A stretch of DNA of 64,000 nt from Ophiobolus disseminans (Eukaryota; Ascomycota; Dothideomycetes; Pleosporales; Phaeosphaeriaceae), in the NCBI GenBank assembly GCA_010093685.1, contig MU006238.1, positions 190,129 through 254,128 on the forward strand, written 5' to 3'. Positions within the stretch are counted from its first letter, which is position 1; each line of letters starts with the position of its first letter. Positions 10,357 to 21,399 of this stretch are shown here, in pieces. Both the position numbers and the translations under genes were made by a program. Under the pieces are notes generated by a model. It was not told the DNA's origin. It did no database searches and worked only from the letters and a program-made list of their open reading frames with translations.

Positions 10357-12017
10357 ATGCCGGTCCCTCAACTCATCAAGCACGGTGTGCTACCTTCCAC
10401 ATCCTCCCATGAATCGCTTGAAGCTTCGAACATCTCAAGCCCGTTAACTGGTATTACCACCAGAGACAACCAAGAGGTTCCTGGAACTATCATCGCAGCC
10501 ATTGCTGTCCTGATAGCACTTCTCGCTTTGGTCGTTGGAATACTGCAACTTCGAAACGAATGACAGAAGCGCCGTGAAGCGCGGGAGCTTGAGAATGAAC
10601 TCATGGAGCTGGAGGCTGAACTTTCAGAGGTCCGCAGTTTGCTTTGTTGCGCCTCATTTACTGCGGTGACTAAATTGGAAACAGAGAATTCGAGGGAGCA
10701 TGCTAAGGCGACAGGATTCAAGACCTTCGCTATGGGGTCGACTGTCTTGGAAGAGGAGCTGAGACGCTGAAAGCGCTTTGCAGGGGTGCTCTAGACGGCC
10801 TGCGGGAGATACGAGAGATGGACGACCAGCCATGGTACAAGGGTATCCGCGAAAGCTGGAAATTAGGATACACTATCCTGTATGTCTACAGAGACTTTTT
10901 AGAAATTAAAACAGCTTTTATATGTGCAAATGTAGTCGTCAAGCTGAGCCGTTTCCCAGCTGTCAAGACCGAATAAGAGCCTGTTACTGAGAGATGGTAG
11001 CTTCTCAGAGACGCGTTCAGCTTATTGGAGAAACCATGGCGGATGGCAAGAAGTGCCAAAAACTTGTGAGAGGGTGAGGGTACGGTGGATCTCGGATCTG
11101 TCGGCAGTAGATGAAACATGTATAAGAGAATTGTGGACTAAGCGTGAAGCACAGATATCCGCATCTGCAAAGTGCGGTTGTAGAGAAATCGAAACGAAAC
11201 GAAAGACTGCGCGCAGTCGATGACGCGGACGAGCGTAAGTCTGGGCGCGCTGCCGAAGAGCGCGAACAGAACACGGTCACCGAAATTCAAAGTCTAGTCA
11301 GCCAAAATGGCGAGATGCGACGATTGATCGAAGACTGCAGCGCAGACGTCCAGGACCTCGCTCACGTGCTTATGCGTATCAAGACCAACCTTGGGATCGA
11401 CCGTGACATCGGAGCTGAGATCGAGATCGCGATTGAGGATTGCAACATCCCCATATGCCGTCGTTTAGCGGAAGATGGCCTTGCTAAACTGCCGTGCGAG
11501 CTGCGCAACTTGGGGTACGAACAGCTTGTACCCGATGAAGTCATCATCTTGCAGAGTCTTCCAATCGTTGGACGCCACACACACAACTCGGCGATGACGA
11601 TGACAGTCAGCCGTATCGCGTTCTCAAACCACGTACCCTGGACGATTATCTTTGCTCTGAGCATTTCTGGCGCAATGAAGCTCTCGGCATCGACATGGCT
11701 CGGGAGCTGCTAGAAAGCTTCTATTGCAACTCAACAATTTCCGTTAACTCTTTGTCTCCAAAGCCAGTCATCTCAGCTGCGGGATCCCTAGGCTAGCCTT
11801 TCCCACGCGAAATGATCGGTTTGCGGTGGGTCTGGAGCCAGAGAAGCTCATGTCAATACTCTCTCGTGAAATTCTCGTCTGGGGCTGCGGTGGCTTGAGC
11901 GGTGTTGAATTAGCCGACTGGCACAAGAAGCGTTTAGCGTTCATGGGAGAGTTGTTCACGCTGAAAGAAAAAGCTGTCGTTCAGCTTCAGACCCGCTACA
12001 TCAATACCACATCTTGA
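10357..12017 (+). pseudogene. Decayed membrane-anchored coiled-coil protein with LPxELRN motif
   Basis: An ATG at 10357 opens 68 codons with a hydrophobic helix (about residues 43-63) ending LQLRNE. After the TGA at 10561-10563 the same frame continues as a Glu/Leu coiled coil (QKRREARELENELMELEAEL) to 10770. Further coding-like blocks follow in shifted frames: a LREIREMDDQPWYKGIRESW block near 10800; a coiled coil with KLPCELRNLGYEQLVPDEVI at about 11150-11570; a block with LDDYLCSEHFWRNEALGIDM at about 11575-11790; and a last one ending at 12017. The LPxELRN-xxYE motif is common in F-box-like fungal orphan proteins. I read this as one gene broken by a stop and several frameshifts; unrecognised introns could explain some shifts but not the first TGA. 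Confidence 0.6.
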
Positions 12018-13344
12018 GTATCTGAAGAAGGAGATGTCCATCATGTCCAGAATTTGATGGAACTCGTCTTCCCGGTGTTACTGCGTTGACGTAGCGCTTG
12101 AAGGCGAGTCAAGGTAGAGGTCGGTCACGGTTGGTATGACACCAGTGCAAAGCTAGCACTGGTCTGTTGGATCAATCGAATTGAGCAGGAGATGTAATCA
12201 AGTAACACTATTTTCGACATCGAAATGGTTATCTCTTTCACACTGCCAGTTAGCGTACACTGCATATGAGAAGGCATTGTGGACGAACCTTGAGCTTGGG
12301 GATTAGGATTTTAATGGCGAGATGGAGCTCAACGATGGAGAAGACGTGGGATGTATGGGTTCAAGGTCGCTCAGTCCTCGGCCATAGACAATTCTCCCGA
12401 AATCCCATTTATCCCTACTCGAATTTCTCTTTCCCTGTTCTTTCTCTTTCCCTATTATTCCTTTTCCCTGTTCTTCCTCTTTCCCTGTTCTTCCTCTTCC
12501 AGTGTACGGAACTACTCTTCGGATCCTTTTCTGATTTTGTCTCGTTTCATCTGAACCGCGTGCATTCTCTCGCTTATTAGTTCCGTGCTTTTGGAAAGAT
12601 GACATTTTAGTCAAAAAGCTCCTCAGACAACACGCGTCGACACTTCAGTCTCCAGGATAACATGGTCAATGTCCTACGGCATAGCAAGTGCCAGTTTTCA
12701 AGGGGAAGGGCTTCGCCGCATCGCCTGCGTCTCGGCAGCCATGGCGCAGGTGCTTTGTTGAGTCTTCCGGGCACTTCACTGCTTGTCGCGGACAGAGCAA
12801 GCGCGAAGTTCTGAGGAAAGTGGTCTCGCATCGAGGTGCAATGCTGGGCGTGAGAGAAAGTTCCCGGCATTTCCCCGCGCTACCCCGCACACGTCAATGG
12901 CGCTTGCCGATCGCACAAGCTCCGCCCACCCAACGGCGGCCGCTGCCAAGCAACCCTCATGCAACCTTTCTCCTCTCCCTTCCTATCACCGTCTCTCAAT
13001 TGTTAGGCAAACTTGACCCAAGATCTTCACCATGTTCAACGCCGAGGAGTACCACCCCGGATTTGCTACGATGTGCCACGGGTTGTCCTGATGAAGCAGG
13101 TGCGCCGTGGGAAGGATGCACAAGTATGCACGCGAACGTCGTCCACCGCGATGTATGGCCATAGTGGCTTGGTACAGTAGCATCCGTCCCGCTGAATGGC
13201 CAAGCCGGCGTGAAATCTGTTTCCGTGTTGTGGAAGACGTGGTATAAAGACGGCTCTAGCATTGCTTGAATGGCACGTCAAGTAGACGGTGAAGTCCCCC
13301 TTACACACTGATCACCAGCCAGCGCTTCGCACAAAACAAATCAC
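12018..13344. other. Intergenic, 1.3 kb, no gene seen
   Basis: Overlapping short frames on both strands show no domain. The stretch contains the polypyrimidine tract at 12424-12500 and the presumed promoter of the sugar transporter. Confidence 0.4.
12424..12500 (+). repeat. Imperfect CCCTGTTCTTCCTCTTT polypyrimidine tandem tract
   Basis: About four imperfect units built from TTTCCCTGTTCTT and CCTCTTTCCC follow each other. The plus strand is almost pure pyrimidine here. It looks like a simple minisatellite; no coding role is visible. Confidence 0.7.
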
Positions 13345-15078
13345 ATGGGTTGCTTCAGTACACATGCCTCGGGCACCCTGGACCCGCCAGAGGTGCGCAA
13401 CTGGAGGATCCATCTTATAGCAGCCATCGCTTCCATGTCTGCGTTAGCCAGTACGTCTTAAGACTTCCTCATCATTATTGAGGCTGATGACCAATAGTGG
13501 GCTATGATACGGCAGTCATTGGTGGTACAATGGCACTTACCTCTTTCCAACGTGACTTCAATATGACTAGCATGGCCAAGACTCAACGCGACACGACACA
13601 GGGCAACATTGTGTCGACATTCCAGGTTAGTGTTTGCTTCATCGATTCCCATAATCCCGCTAACTTATCGCGACCAGGCAGGATGTTTCTTCGGCGCTCT
13701 ATTTGCCTTTCCCTTTGCCGAGAAAATCGGTCGCAAGAAGACCATGATCATAGCTTCATCAGTATTCCTTCTTGGAGGTACTCTGATGACTGCATCACGT
13801 GGCTCACTCAACATGATCTATGCTGGCCGAGCCGTCGCTGGCTTGGGTATCGGCGCATCCTCCATGGTCGTGCCGGTTTACATCTCGGAAACTGCACCAC
13901 CTTCCATCAGAGGTCGACTCATCGGCATCTTCGAAATCGCCTCACAGGGTGGTGGCATGCTAGGATTCTGGATTAATTATGCCTGCGACCGGACCATTGA
14001 TGTGGAGCGACAATCTCAGTGGATCGTACCCCTTGCCATTCAACTCATCCCAGGTCTGCTACTTCTCCTGGGGGTTGCTTGGTGCCCGGAATCTCCGCGA
14101 TGGAAAGCGCGTGGCGACGACTTCGATGGCGCAGAGCGCATCCTGACAAAGATTCGATGCCTCGACTCATCACACGCGTACATCCAACACGAGATGAGCG
14201 AGATTCGTGCGCAAGTCGAGGAGCGCAGTACAAACCACCAGAGCAAGAAGACACAATTTATGAAACTCTTTCAGAAAGGCGTACGCAACCGCATGGCTAT
14301 TGGCCTTGCGCTTATGTTCTTGCAGTCCTTCACTGGTGTCAATATCATTACGTACTACGCGCCCCGCATCTTCGAAACACTGGGAATCGTCGGTACCTCT
14401 ACGAAGTTGTTCTCCACAGGCTTTTATGGTATTGCGAAGACACTCGGCATGTGTACGTTCACTTTTGTTGTTGTTGAACGGGTCGGCCGTCGGAAAGGCC
14501 TTATTTGGGGCGCTGCACTCGGTTGCATTCCCATGTGGTACATTGGTGGGTATGTCATGAAGGCTGACCCAGCCGGTGCTGCCTTCCGCGGCGTTGTCAA
14601 TCGCGATGGCTGGGGCTACCTGGCCATGGTCTGCGTTTACCTAAATGCGTTCATCATCTGCGCGACCTGGCAAGGTATCACTTGGACGTATGCCTCGGAG
14701 ATCTTCCCATTGGATATTCGCATGCTTTGCGTCTCCCTCACCACCGCTGATACATGGCTCGGTTCTTTCATCATTGCGCGTAGCACGCCGTACATGATAT
14801 CAGATCTGGGTTACGGTGCATACTTTTTCTTTGCATCCATCCTTGTCGCTATGGGCATCTGGAGCTTCTTCTTCGTACCGGAGACCAAGGGCATCTCGCT
14901 TGAGGAAATGGATATGCTGTTCTTGCGGCCCATGCACCAGGCAGTCTGGGCGCAAGTCCGTGGTCGGCCAATCCTCAACGAAGAAGAGGTCATTGCGCGG
15001 CACAAAGGCATCGACCATGTCGAAAAAAAGGGTTTGGGGGTGGAACAAGTGGAAAGGGTCGGAGAAAAGAGGCAATAG
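13345..15078 (+). CDS. MFS sugar/quinate-type transporter
   Basis: The model is join(13345..13450, 13498..13625, 13678..15078), 544 residues. Introns of 47 and 52 nt; the second has a GCTAAC branch. Spliced phases close exactly at A/TG GGC TAT (MGYDTAVIGG) and Q/AGCFFGALF. Sugar_tr hallmarks are present: AEKIGRKKT, GRAVAGLGIG, CPESPRWK, ERVGRRKG and the late VPETKG. About twelve hydrophobic helices are readable. It should carry a sugar or related small polyol or quinate across the plasma membrane by proton symport; the MGYDTAVIGGTMAL start resembles fungal quinate and hexose permeases, but the substrate is not decidable. A lipocalin-like gene lies about 100 bp downstream, convergent. Confidence 0.93.
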
Positions 15079-15178
15079 GCTCAGGGTCTTTGCGTGCATG
15101 TTTCATTGTGGTTCGACTGTAGTAGTCCCGTTGATCTCATCGCCACAACACAAACTCCTTGGATGTGCGGCGCACGCC

Positions 15179-15721
15179 TTACGTTGGTGGCGCACGCACC
15201 CACCATATAGTCGATACAGTATGTCTCCCTTCATCTCTGGCCCATAATCGTAACACATCTCTTCCTCCAGTCTCATGCGCCTTCAGGGTCACCTCGTAAT
15301 TTCGCGGTTGACTCGTCTCGATCCAACTAGCTAGACTCGCCATCTTCAGGGGACCATGGGTAAGCCTTCCAGAGGTTGCAGTACTGTTTTCCCACGCAAC
15401 ATGAAGTTCGCCGGCGTAGACCAAGCTGTGTTCTCCGACCAGTGCGAAGTCTTCGTAGGTGGGCGGCTCCGGGTCGCGGACGGGTGGGATATGCCCTGGG
15501 TCTGATGACACCATGTGCGCAGACATGTAACCATCTGGATTGTAAGTCAAGAGCCCGATTGGGCTAAGACCGAGGGGACCAGGAGCCAGTGCAGTTCCAT
15601 TGAAGTCGACTCTGTTCATGTCAGCGGAAATCGTCAGCAGAATACGAGAAGCAGACCGTGTGCTGTTGAGGTGCTGCCATGTACCGCCTAGGACGGCCGC
15701 GATGTGCTTTGGTAGGACCAT
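15179..15721 (-). CDS. Lipocalin-like domain protein
   Basis: The probable start is the ATG at 15721 (MVLPKHIAAVLGGTW). A 45-nt stretch at 15612-15656 has the look of an intron (GTCTGC donor, CTGAC branch, AACAG acceptor). Removing it keeps frame and joins the GTWQHLNSTR strand directly to VDFNGT, giving 165 residues; unspliced it would be 180. Features of the small fungal lipocalin-like family are GTW near the start, then PLGLSPIGLLTYNPDGYMSA and a late LTHG...LASW region. No signal peptide is visible. Members occur as stand-alone proteins or in secondary-metabolite loci; the ligand is unknown. Confidence 0.8.
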   Translation of the reverse strand: MVLPKHIAAVLGGTWQHLNSTRSASRILLTISADMNRVDFNGTALAPGPLGLSPIGLLTYNPDGYMSAHMVSSDPGHIPPVRDPEPPTYEDFALVGEHSLVYAGELHVAWENSTATSGRLTHGPLKMASLASWIETSQPRNYEVTLKAHETGGRDVLRLWARDEGRHTVSTIWWVRAPPT

Positions 15722-16348
15722 GATGGGTGTTTGATGCGTTGAGAAATGGTATGAGAATTGCTTGCGCAACGCATCACTGATTGACGATTGTAGCCTTTTT
15801 TATACTCATTTTGAATCGTCATGCCAACGATGTTGCGACCGTGTGTCGGCGAGGCTTACCGGCAAAATGAGTCCAGGGCGCGTATGTGCGCAATGTCCTG
15901 CACGACGCCGTAAGGCTGCATACGACAAATTGCCTCACCCTGGTTTTCCGCTACACTCACTGCGCGGTTGTCTCTTATCGCGCCCAAATATAGCGCATAC
16001 ATATGTCGCCTAGCTGGTGAGACTTAGCCGCCTTGCGGCACGGGTCGTTAAACCATCTGCCGGTAGAAATGATGCATACACGTCGCCGGAACTGGGCAAG
16101 AAAAATGTAAGATTTCATCTATATCCATTGCTCGGGTCTATCTCTGTAATCCACACCGATTATCCGAGCCGTAGTAAAGGGTGCCCATTCGACTAATAAG
16201 TTCTACGCCGCAATAAACTCCATGCTACGGCATGGCACAAACTAAGATCCTGTACCACCTTCTCACTTCATTTAGCACTACCCTATGTGGTCTCTTATTT
16301 CGTCTCTCAAAATTTCACACATCGTTCTTCATCTTCCTCATCGTCTCC
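15722..16348. other. Intergenic, nothing supported
   Basis: This lies between the lipocalin gene start and the 3' end of the low-complexity gene. No frame is convincing. Confidence 0.4.
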
Positions 16349-17329
16349 TTATTCTTTGCTGTCCTGGGTTGTTTGAGCAACTTTCGCTCTTGGCTCATGT
16401 GCTGGCTCGGGAAGAAGATGCATGATGCCTTTTTGCTTGTTTGACTGCACCTGGTCTAGTGAAACATTGCTCTTATTTGCCATTATCTTAGCAAGAGCAA
16501 CAACTTGTCGACGCTGAGTGGATGCGCTGCTGTCTTTCCCAGCATTTTGGCCTTGTACTCGAAGGAGTTGGAAGATCTGGCCGCCACTAAATCCCGTTCC
16601 ATCCGCGTCAATGAAGGCACGCTTGAGGTTGATGTCGTTCATGACCGCTGCGCGTGGAAAGATTCCTTGGTGAAAGGGAGCCTCCTGGATATCCTTGAGA
16701 GTTTTTGAGTGCCCATCGCTCGAATGCGACAAGTCTGCCCTAACCAAAGCGCGCTCCGGGTCGACGTCGGTCGCGGTGGCTGGTGTCGGCCAAACGCCAT
16801 CACGGAGCGGATCTGGTTGGATCTCTTTGAGTGTACGACCATACAATGACTCTGTTTGTCGTTGTGTGGTTGGTGAGAAAGAGAGTGTTTCCACTGCTGG
16901 TAAGGAAAGACGGCCCTTCGTCTCAAAACACGGCTCCAGTTTCTTGGGTACTGGTGAAGGTAGACTCTTTGCTCGTAATGTGGATGGTACAAGTGTATCG
17001 TTTTCTGGGTTCCATGGATCCCGCTCTTCGAATCCAGAGCTTGAAGACTGATTGACAGCTACCGGAGGTGATGACGGCTCGGTCATTGGCCGGGAGGTGA
17101 CTGTAAAGCCACCGTCTCCATGGCGCAACAAAAGAAGAGCCTCTGCGGCTGTTGCGACTTCTAGTACAGATGAAGAGGTAATGTGAGGGCTTAACTGACT
17201 TTGGGAGACTTTGAACGCTTTTTGCGGCGCAAGTAAGGGAGAGGTCAGTGGCGGTGTTGGCGGTGTTGTAGTCTCCTGAGGACTGCTTCTTAATCTCACT
17301 GGGCTGCTGGACATGTCTCTTCGCGCCAC
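16349..17329 (-). CDS. Low-complexity protein with an internal 35-residue duplication
   Basis: A 326-codon frame rich in Ser, Thr and Pro, with no signal peptide or membrane helix. Residues about 166-200 (TLKEIQPDPLRDGVWP...VDPERALVRADL) and 210-243 (TLKDIQEAPFHQGIFP...INLKRAFIDADG) are a diverged tandem duplication, which argues that the frame is real. An ATG at 17430 opens a separate upstream frame (MTPEHFNSQQASQH to about 17297) that looks like a helical N-terminus. It could join by an intron or be separated by a frameshift, so the start is unsettled. No family recognised; mostly disordered by composition. Confidence 0.6.
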   Translation of the reverse strand: MARRDMSSSPVRLRSSPQETTTPPTPPLTSPLLAPQKAFKVSQSQLSPHITSSSVLEVATAAEALLLLRHGDGGFTVTSRPMTEPSSPPVAVNQSSSSGFEERDPWNPENDTLVPSTLRAKSLPSPVPKKLEPCFETKGRLSLPAVETLSFSPTTQRQTESLYGRTLKEIQPDPLRDGVWPTPATATDVDPERALVRADLSHSSDGHSKTLKDIQEAPFHQGIFPRAAVMNDINLKRAFIDADGTGFSGGQIFQLLRVQGQNAGKDSSASTQRRQVVALAKIMANKSNVSLDQVQSNKQKGIMHLLPEPAHEPRAKVAQTTQDSKE

Positions 17330-18773
17330 GACTTCTTTAGTTCGAGGAGGTTAACGATAGTCTGCTTCAAGGCTGGAAGGATGGTCCTGTGCTGAGATGC
17401 CTGTTGGGAGTTGAAGTGCTCAGGAGTCATGGGTGACTTGCAAAATTGCGACAAGTAAGCTAACGCGAGCGCGTTATTAAATTGTCGCGATCAGGGTGTG
17501 ACGACACGCGTGATCACGCGTTTTAGGGAAAGTTCCCTTCACTCTCATCAATGAGCCAGGCCGACGCTCTGGAAAGCCGGATTACTCAGCCCGATTTGCA
17601 AATTTCCCCTCTTCACTGTTGTGGTACCTTTCCGCGCGCCCACTGGTTCAAGTCGGGTCGACTTTCATAGCCCGCTTCTTGCTATCCATGCAGATATCTA
17701 GGTAGCTGGTTCGAATTAGTTCGGTTAGCATTTAAAGAGTAACCTTCCCTTGGTCTAATATGATGAGTCCCGCTTCGTTCAATTCCCGAAGTCATGGTCC
17801 ACAGTCCACACAGCACCTGGGGCCTCATATGAAATTATGGGACGGATATTAAACACCCGGAATCTTTCCCATGTGCCTCACTGATACTACGAGTGGCTTG
17901 AAATTCATAAACCCATCACACGGCTCATTAGTTGTCCACACACGTCCGTGTCCAAGTTTTTGATTTCGTAATTTAGTTCGACTAGCACTCGCGAAAGTTC
18001 AGTTACTCCTTAGTGTGTGTTGAAACTTATTGGTGGAAGCTATTTTCCTCAGTCAGTAGCGTGTTTGGAAGTCGCGTAATAATTCGTGCCCTAGCTATAC
18101 TAAAACCTGTATATCTGTTGAGAATATGTGGGTTCAGTCCAGGTTGGTAGAAGGAAGGGCCGTGGTACCTACTGTGTGAGGGAGGCACGGCTGACTGTGG
18201 CGTCCTCGTTACTGTTTACACGTACGAGGGAACATATTACACACGATAGTCAATACAATACGTTGCAGCCACCCCGCCTTGTCCCTCTCCTACTCGGATA
18301 TCTATGGTAGTCATACTACTAGAGGGACCTTGTTCCAATAATATCCTTGTTATTATTTTCCTACCTAAAACTAATGTTAAAATATCGTGAGTATATACAG
18401 GCATCCAATTGAGGATTAGTGGTGGGACATGAATTCTTGCAAGACCTGGTGGTCGCGAGTAAACAATGGTGTCGGTAGTCTGCTCACTTCGGTACACGCA
18501 TTTGTTGAAGCCCCTAACTCAGTTCTCGCGCTTCATGCGAAACCATTGATACAGATGTACCGGATCATATGTGCGCATCTTGCCCCTTAAGCTCAAACCC
18601 CATGGATATGTTCTTCATTTCTGAACAGCGATTAATTACTCCACCCAGAAACATCCTGCCGGCACCCAAGTCTCCTCCTTCAATATCAAAGTACACTCAT
18701 CATCCGCTGCTTTACGCCTCATTTTCTGACTTCGCGAGGTCTTGTCCTCACAGCCACCGAATTTTAGGATGAG
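17330..18773. other. Intergenic, 1.4 kb, no gene seen
   Basis: Apart from a possible 5' exon of the low-complexity gene at 17297-17430, no coding or RNA signal is visible. The right part leads into the RING-like cluster. Confidence 0.4.
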
Positions 18774-19403
18774 ATGGTGTACTATACACCATGCACAGCG
18801 CTCCTCGACACCTCCACCTTAGACGACTGCCCCATCTGCAGAGAGCCTTTCAACTCGCCAGAAGGATGCTACGCTGTCCGACTCAACGACTGTGGCCACG
18901 TAGTCGGATTCAAGTGCTTCCAAGAATGGGCCCAACGAGTGCCAGGCACTTGCGTGTACTGGAGCCACAAGTTACCCGTTTATGAGTTGCCAGAAAATCT
19001 GCCAGAGCCAGAGCCTACCAACTTCTGGATATGCGAAACGCTTTGGTTCCGCGCGATCAACACTTTCGTCCACGAGTTCCCTGTTATGGGACTGAATCGG
19101 TGGTTTCGATGGAACGCGCCGGTGCGCGGATTCATCGAGTTGATGGGAGTGTCAGCCGCATACTCCATGTCCATGTTCGTTATTTTGCTCATGCTTTTCA
19201 ACCTTACTATTGGCTCGTTCTCGCTGTTACTGGATTTCAGGTGCGAGCTGGTCGGAACTATACCACCGTGGATGGTAAGGGCGTGGTTTTGGACGATCCG
19301 CATGTATGCCGCGTTCCTGACTAATGCCCTCGCCTACTTTCTGGTGGTCAATTATGTTCTTCTATCGAACTGGTTGTGGCCAAGGATAGTGGAGCCTCAA
19401 TGA
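18774..19403 (+). CDS. RING-like membrane protein, paralogue 1
   Basis: A 209-residue ORF. The N-terminal zinc-binding-like region reads DDCPICREPF...GCYAVRLNDCGHVVGFKC, then FQEW and TCVYWSHKL. Eight Cys/His positions follow the spacing C-x2-C-x9-C-x7-C-x-H-x5-C-x11-C-x4-H, shared exactly (apart from the first loop) by four other loci between 19.7 and 28.7 kb. The usual RING CPxC end is replaced by C-x-Y-W-x-H. The C-terminal half has two or three hydrophobic segments (about residues 118-148 and 165-203). By analogy it could be a membrane E3 ubiquitin ligase, but with the altered ligand order this is only a hypothesis. Confidence 0.75.
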   Translation: MVYYTPCTALLDTSTLDDCPICREPFNSPEGCYAVRLNDCGHVVGFKCFQEWAQRVPGTCVYWSHKLPVYELPENLPEPEPTNFWICETLWFRAINTFVHEFPVMGLNRWFRWNAPVRGFIELMGVSAAYSMSMFVILLMLFNLTIGSFSLLLDFRCELVGTIPPWMVRAWFWTIRMYAAFLTNALAYFLVVNYVLLSNWLWPRIVEPQ

Positions 19404-19767
19404 AGAAGAAGGGGACGAACGATCTGGAATGGAGATGGACTCCCCAGAATATCGACTAAAATTAGATCACAAACTTTGAAATTTTCCTCGCGACTCCCGA
19501 ACGCCAATGGGTCGTTGTCAGATAAGGTGTTTGACACGAAAAGGTTTTGCTCAACCTCTAGCTTGAACCATGGCGCGAAACGGAATTCGCAATTACGGTT
19601 CCTCATCATCCCAACCAGTCACAGCGTCCAACGCACACCTTCCCACACTATGTATATATGTCCCTCGCGGGTTCCGCCTTAGAAATAATCACACCGCACA
19701 CCAAAATCTCCGATCTACAACCACACCAGGCCAAACATTCTCATGTCGCTCTTGCTAAAAAACCATC
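19404..19767. other. Spacer between paralogues 1 and 2
   Basis: No gene. Presumed 3' region of paralogue 1 and promoter remnant of paralogue 2. Confidence 0.4.
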
Positions 19768-20454
19768 ATGGCGTCTCCAATGCCAACTCTTCTCGAGCAG
19801 CCAAAAGGCTAAGCATACGATTTACTTCCGGGAGAGACCGTCCCCGACGATTGTTTCATCTCCAACGAGCCCTACAACACCGACAACGTCTGTCGCGCGA
19901 TCCAACTCCGCTGCTGCGGGCACACCATCGGCCTCGAATGCTTTGAAAAATGGACAGGTCGATGTCCAGAAACATGTCCATACTGGAGCCACGACCTGCC
20001 ACGAACCGAGGACTCACACCCCCTCCACCCTGAAAACATATTCGCAGCGACACTGACGTGGCTGTGCGGCACGCTCTGGTTCCGTTTCATTGACGCCGCC
20101 ATCTTCGACTTCCCGTTCCTGGGTATGAAGTCGTGGCTTTCATTTGCGCGCCCCGGTGACGCTTGGAAGCTCACAGATTTGTGCGTTTGGTACTATTTTA
20201 CTATGATTGCGCCTGTGGCGCTGTAGTTTAATATGACTGTCGGTCCTCTGGTACGGGTTCTATTCTTCAAGTACTGGGATACGCAAGCGCCGGAGCTCTT
20301 GGTGGAGATGTTGGACATCAATATGTATGCGTCGGCCATGGTGGCTGCTAATGGGGTGGCGTATCTTGTGCTGGTGAGCTGCGCTATTGAGACGAAGGCT
20401 CGGGGGGAGAGGGGAAAAGCGAGGTCAGCGAGGTCAGCGAGGTTTCAAGTTTGA
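19768..20454 (+). pseudogene. RING-like membrane protein, paralogue 2, two stops
   Basis: A single frame from the ATG at 19768 to 20454 (229 codons) aligns along its length with paralogues 1, 3 and 5. It is broken by TAA at 19810-19812, at a position where paralogue 3 has a Tyr codon, and by TAG at 20224-20226 in the first membrane region. In the zinc-binding region the second Cys of C-x2-C is a Ser (CFISNE instead of CFICKE); the other seven ligands and their spacing are kept. The preserved frame over about 680 bp suggests recent loss. Restart at a downstream ATG is conceivable but would leave out the N-terminus. Confidence 0.8.
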
Positions 20455-20727
20455 ACGGATGCGATGGGACTGGAACGATCAGTTAAGGCGGGTGTCTTCC
20501 CTGGCGTAGTCATGATACAACGGCATGCATGCAGACTTGACCTTTCCGTCCTCACTTCTTGACGAGCGCGATAGAATGTACACAACGTTTTTGTTAGTTT
20601 CTACACACCCGCGAGATTGTTTGCTCACAGTGTTTCAATACTTCATCATCCATTCCCGTTGAACTCAAATACAAATATCTCGCTAATTCCCTGACAACCC
20701 ACAACTCTCTCAACCCTTCAACCTAGA

Positions 20728-21399
20728 ATGTCTTCCCCCAGCGAAATCCTTCTTGCACCTCAAACGGGTTACGCTTATAAGTTGGTACCAGATATTGAAC
20801 CAAGCGAGGAGTGCTTCATCTGCAAGGAAACCGACAACACCGCCGAGGAATGCAGCCCAATTCGCTTGAGGGGTTGTAACCATGCAGTGGGGCAAGAATG
20901 CTTCGAGGAATGGATTACCCGCATGCCAAACATGTGCTGTTATTGGAACCATCATTTTGCTTCGGTGAAGTTTGAGCGGGGGTGGTTCGACAGCATTCTC
21001 GCGAGGTTCTGTACCACTGGCTGGTTTCTGGATCTTGATAAATTGGTCTCTCAATCTCCGTCGCCAGTCAACCTTGGGATTCTCAATACCAACGTTAGAT
21101 GGGCCCTCTTGTGGTTCCATTACACTTACATTGTCTGGATGGATATTCTCATCGCCTTCTTGGGCGCAGCTAGTCTCATAGGCGTAGCGACGTTCCTTCA
21201 ACGCGGAGTGGAGATTGACAACAACCTCACGTCTTGTTTGTGTGGACTTCCTTATTTCGTTGGATTTGCAGGATTTTTCATAGTTTTTCTCTGCGGCGTT
21301 GTCTTTCACAGCGTCGCTAGTATCGTGATAGTTTGGGCGTGGTGCAGGTGGATAAGCATTGGGCTCCAGCGCTCCCATCCCGCGAGATTCCGGACATAG
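20728..21399 (+). CDS. RING-like membrane protein, paralogue 3
   Basis: A 223-residue ORF starting MSSPSEILLAPQ. The zinc-binding-like block is EECFICKET...ECSPIRLRGCNHAVGQEC, FEEWITRMP, MCCYWNHHF, with all eight ligands in the family spacing. Three or four hydrophobic segments follow (about residues 129-160 and 174-213). It shares FEEWITRMP with paralogue 5, its closest relative in the window. Expected to be an integral membrane protein with the ligand domain in the cytosol; function unknown. A gene on the same strand (MFS) starts 340 bp downstream. Confidence 0.78.
   Translation: MSSPSEILLAPQTGYAYKLVPDIEPSEECFICKETDNTAEECSPIRLRGCNHAVGQECFEEWITRMPNMCCYWNHHFASVKFERGWFDSILARFCTTGWFLDLDKLVSQSPSPVNLGILNTNVRWALLWFHYTYIVWMDILIAFLGAASLIGVATFLQRGVEIDNNLTSCLCGLPYFVGFAGFFIVFLCGVVFHSVASIVIVWAWCRWISIGLQRSHPARFRT

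Noticed and set aside
12688..13164. 158-codon plus ORF with several overlapping reverse ORFs
   Set aside because: GC-rich sequence open in many frames at once; none has protein-like features.
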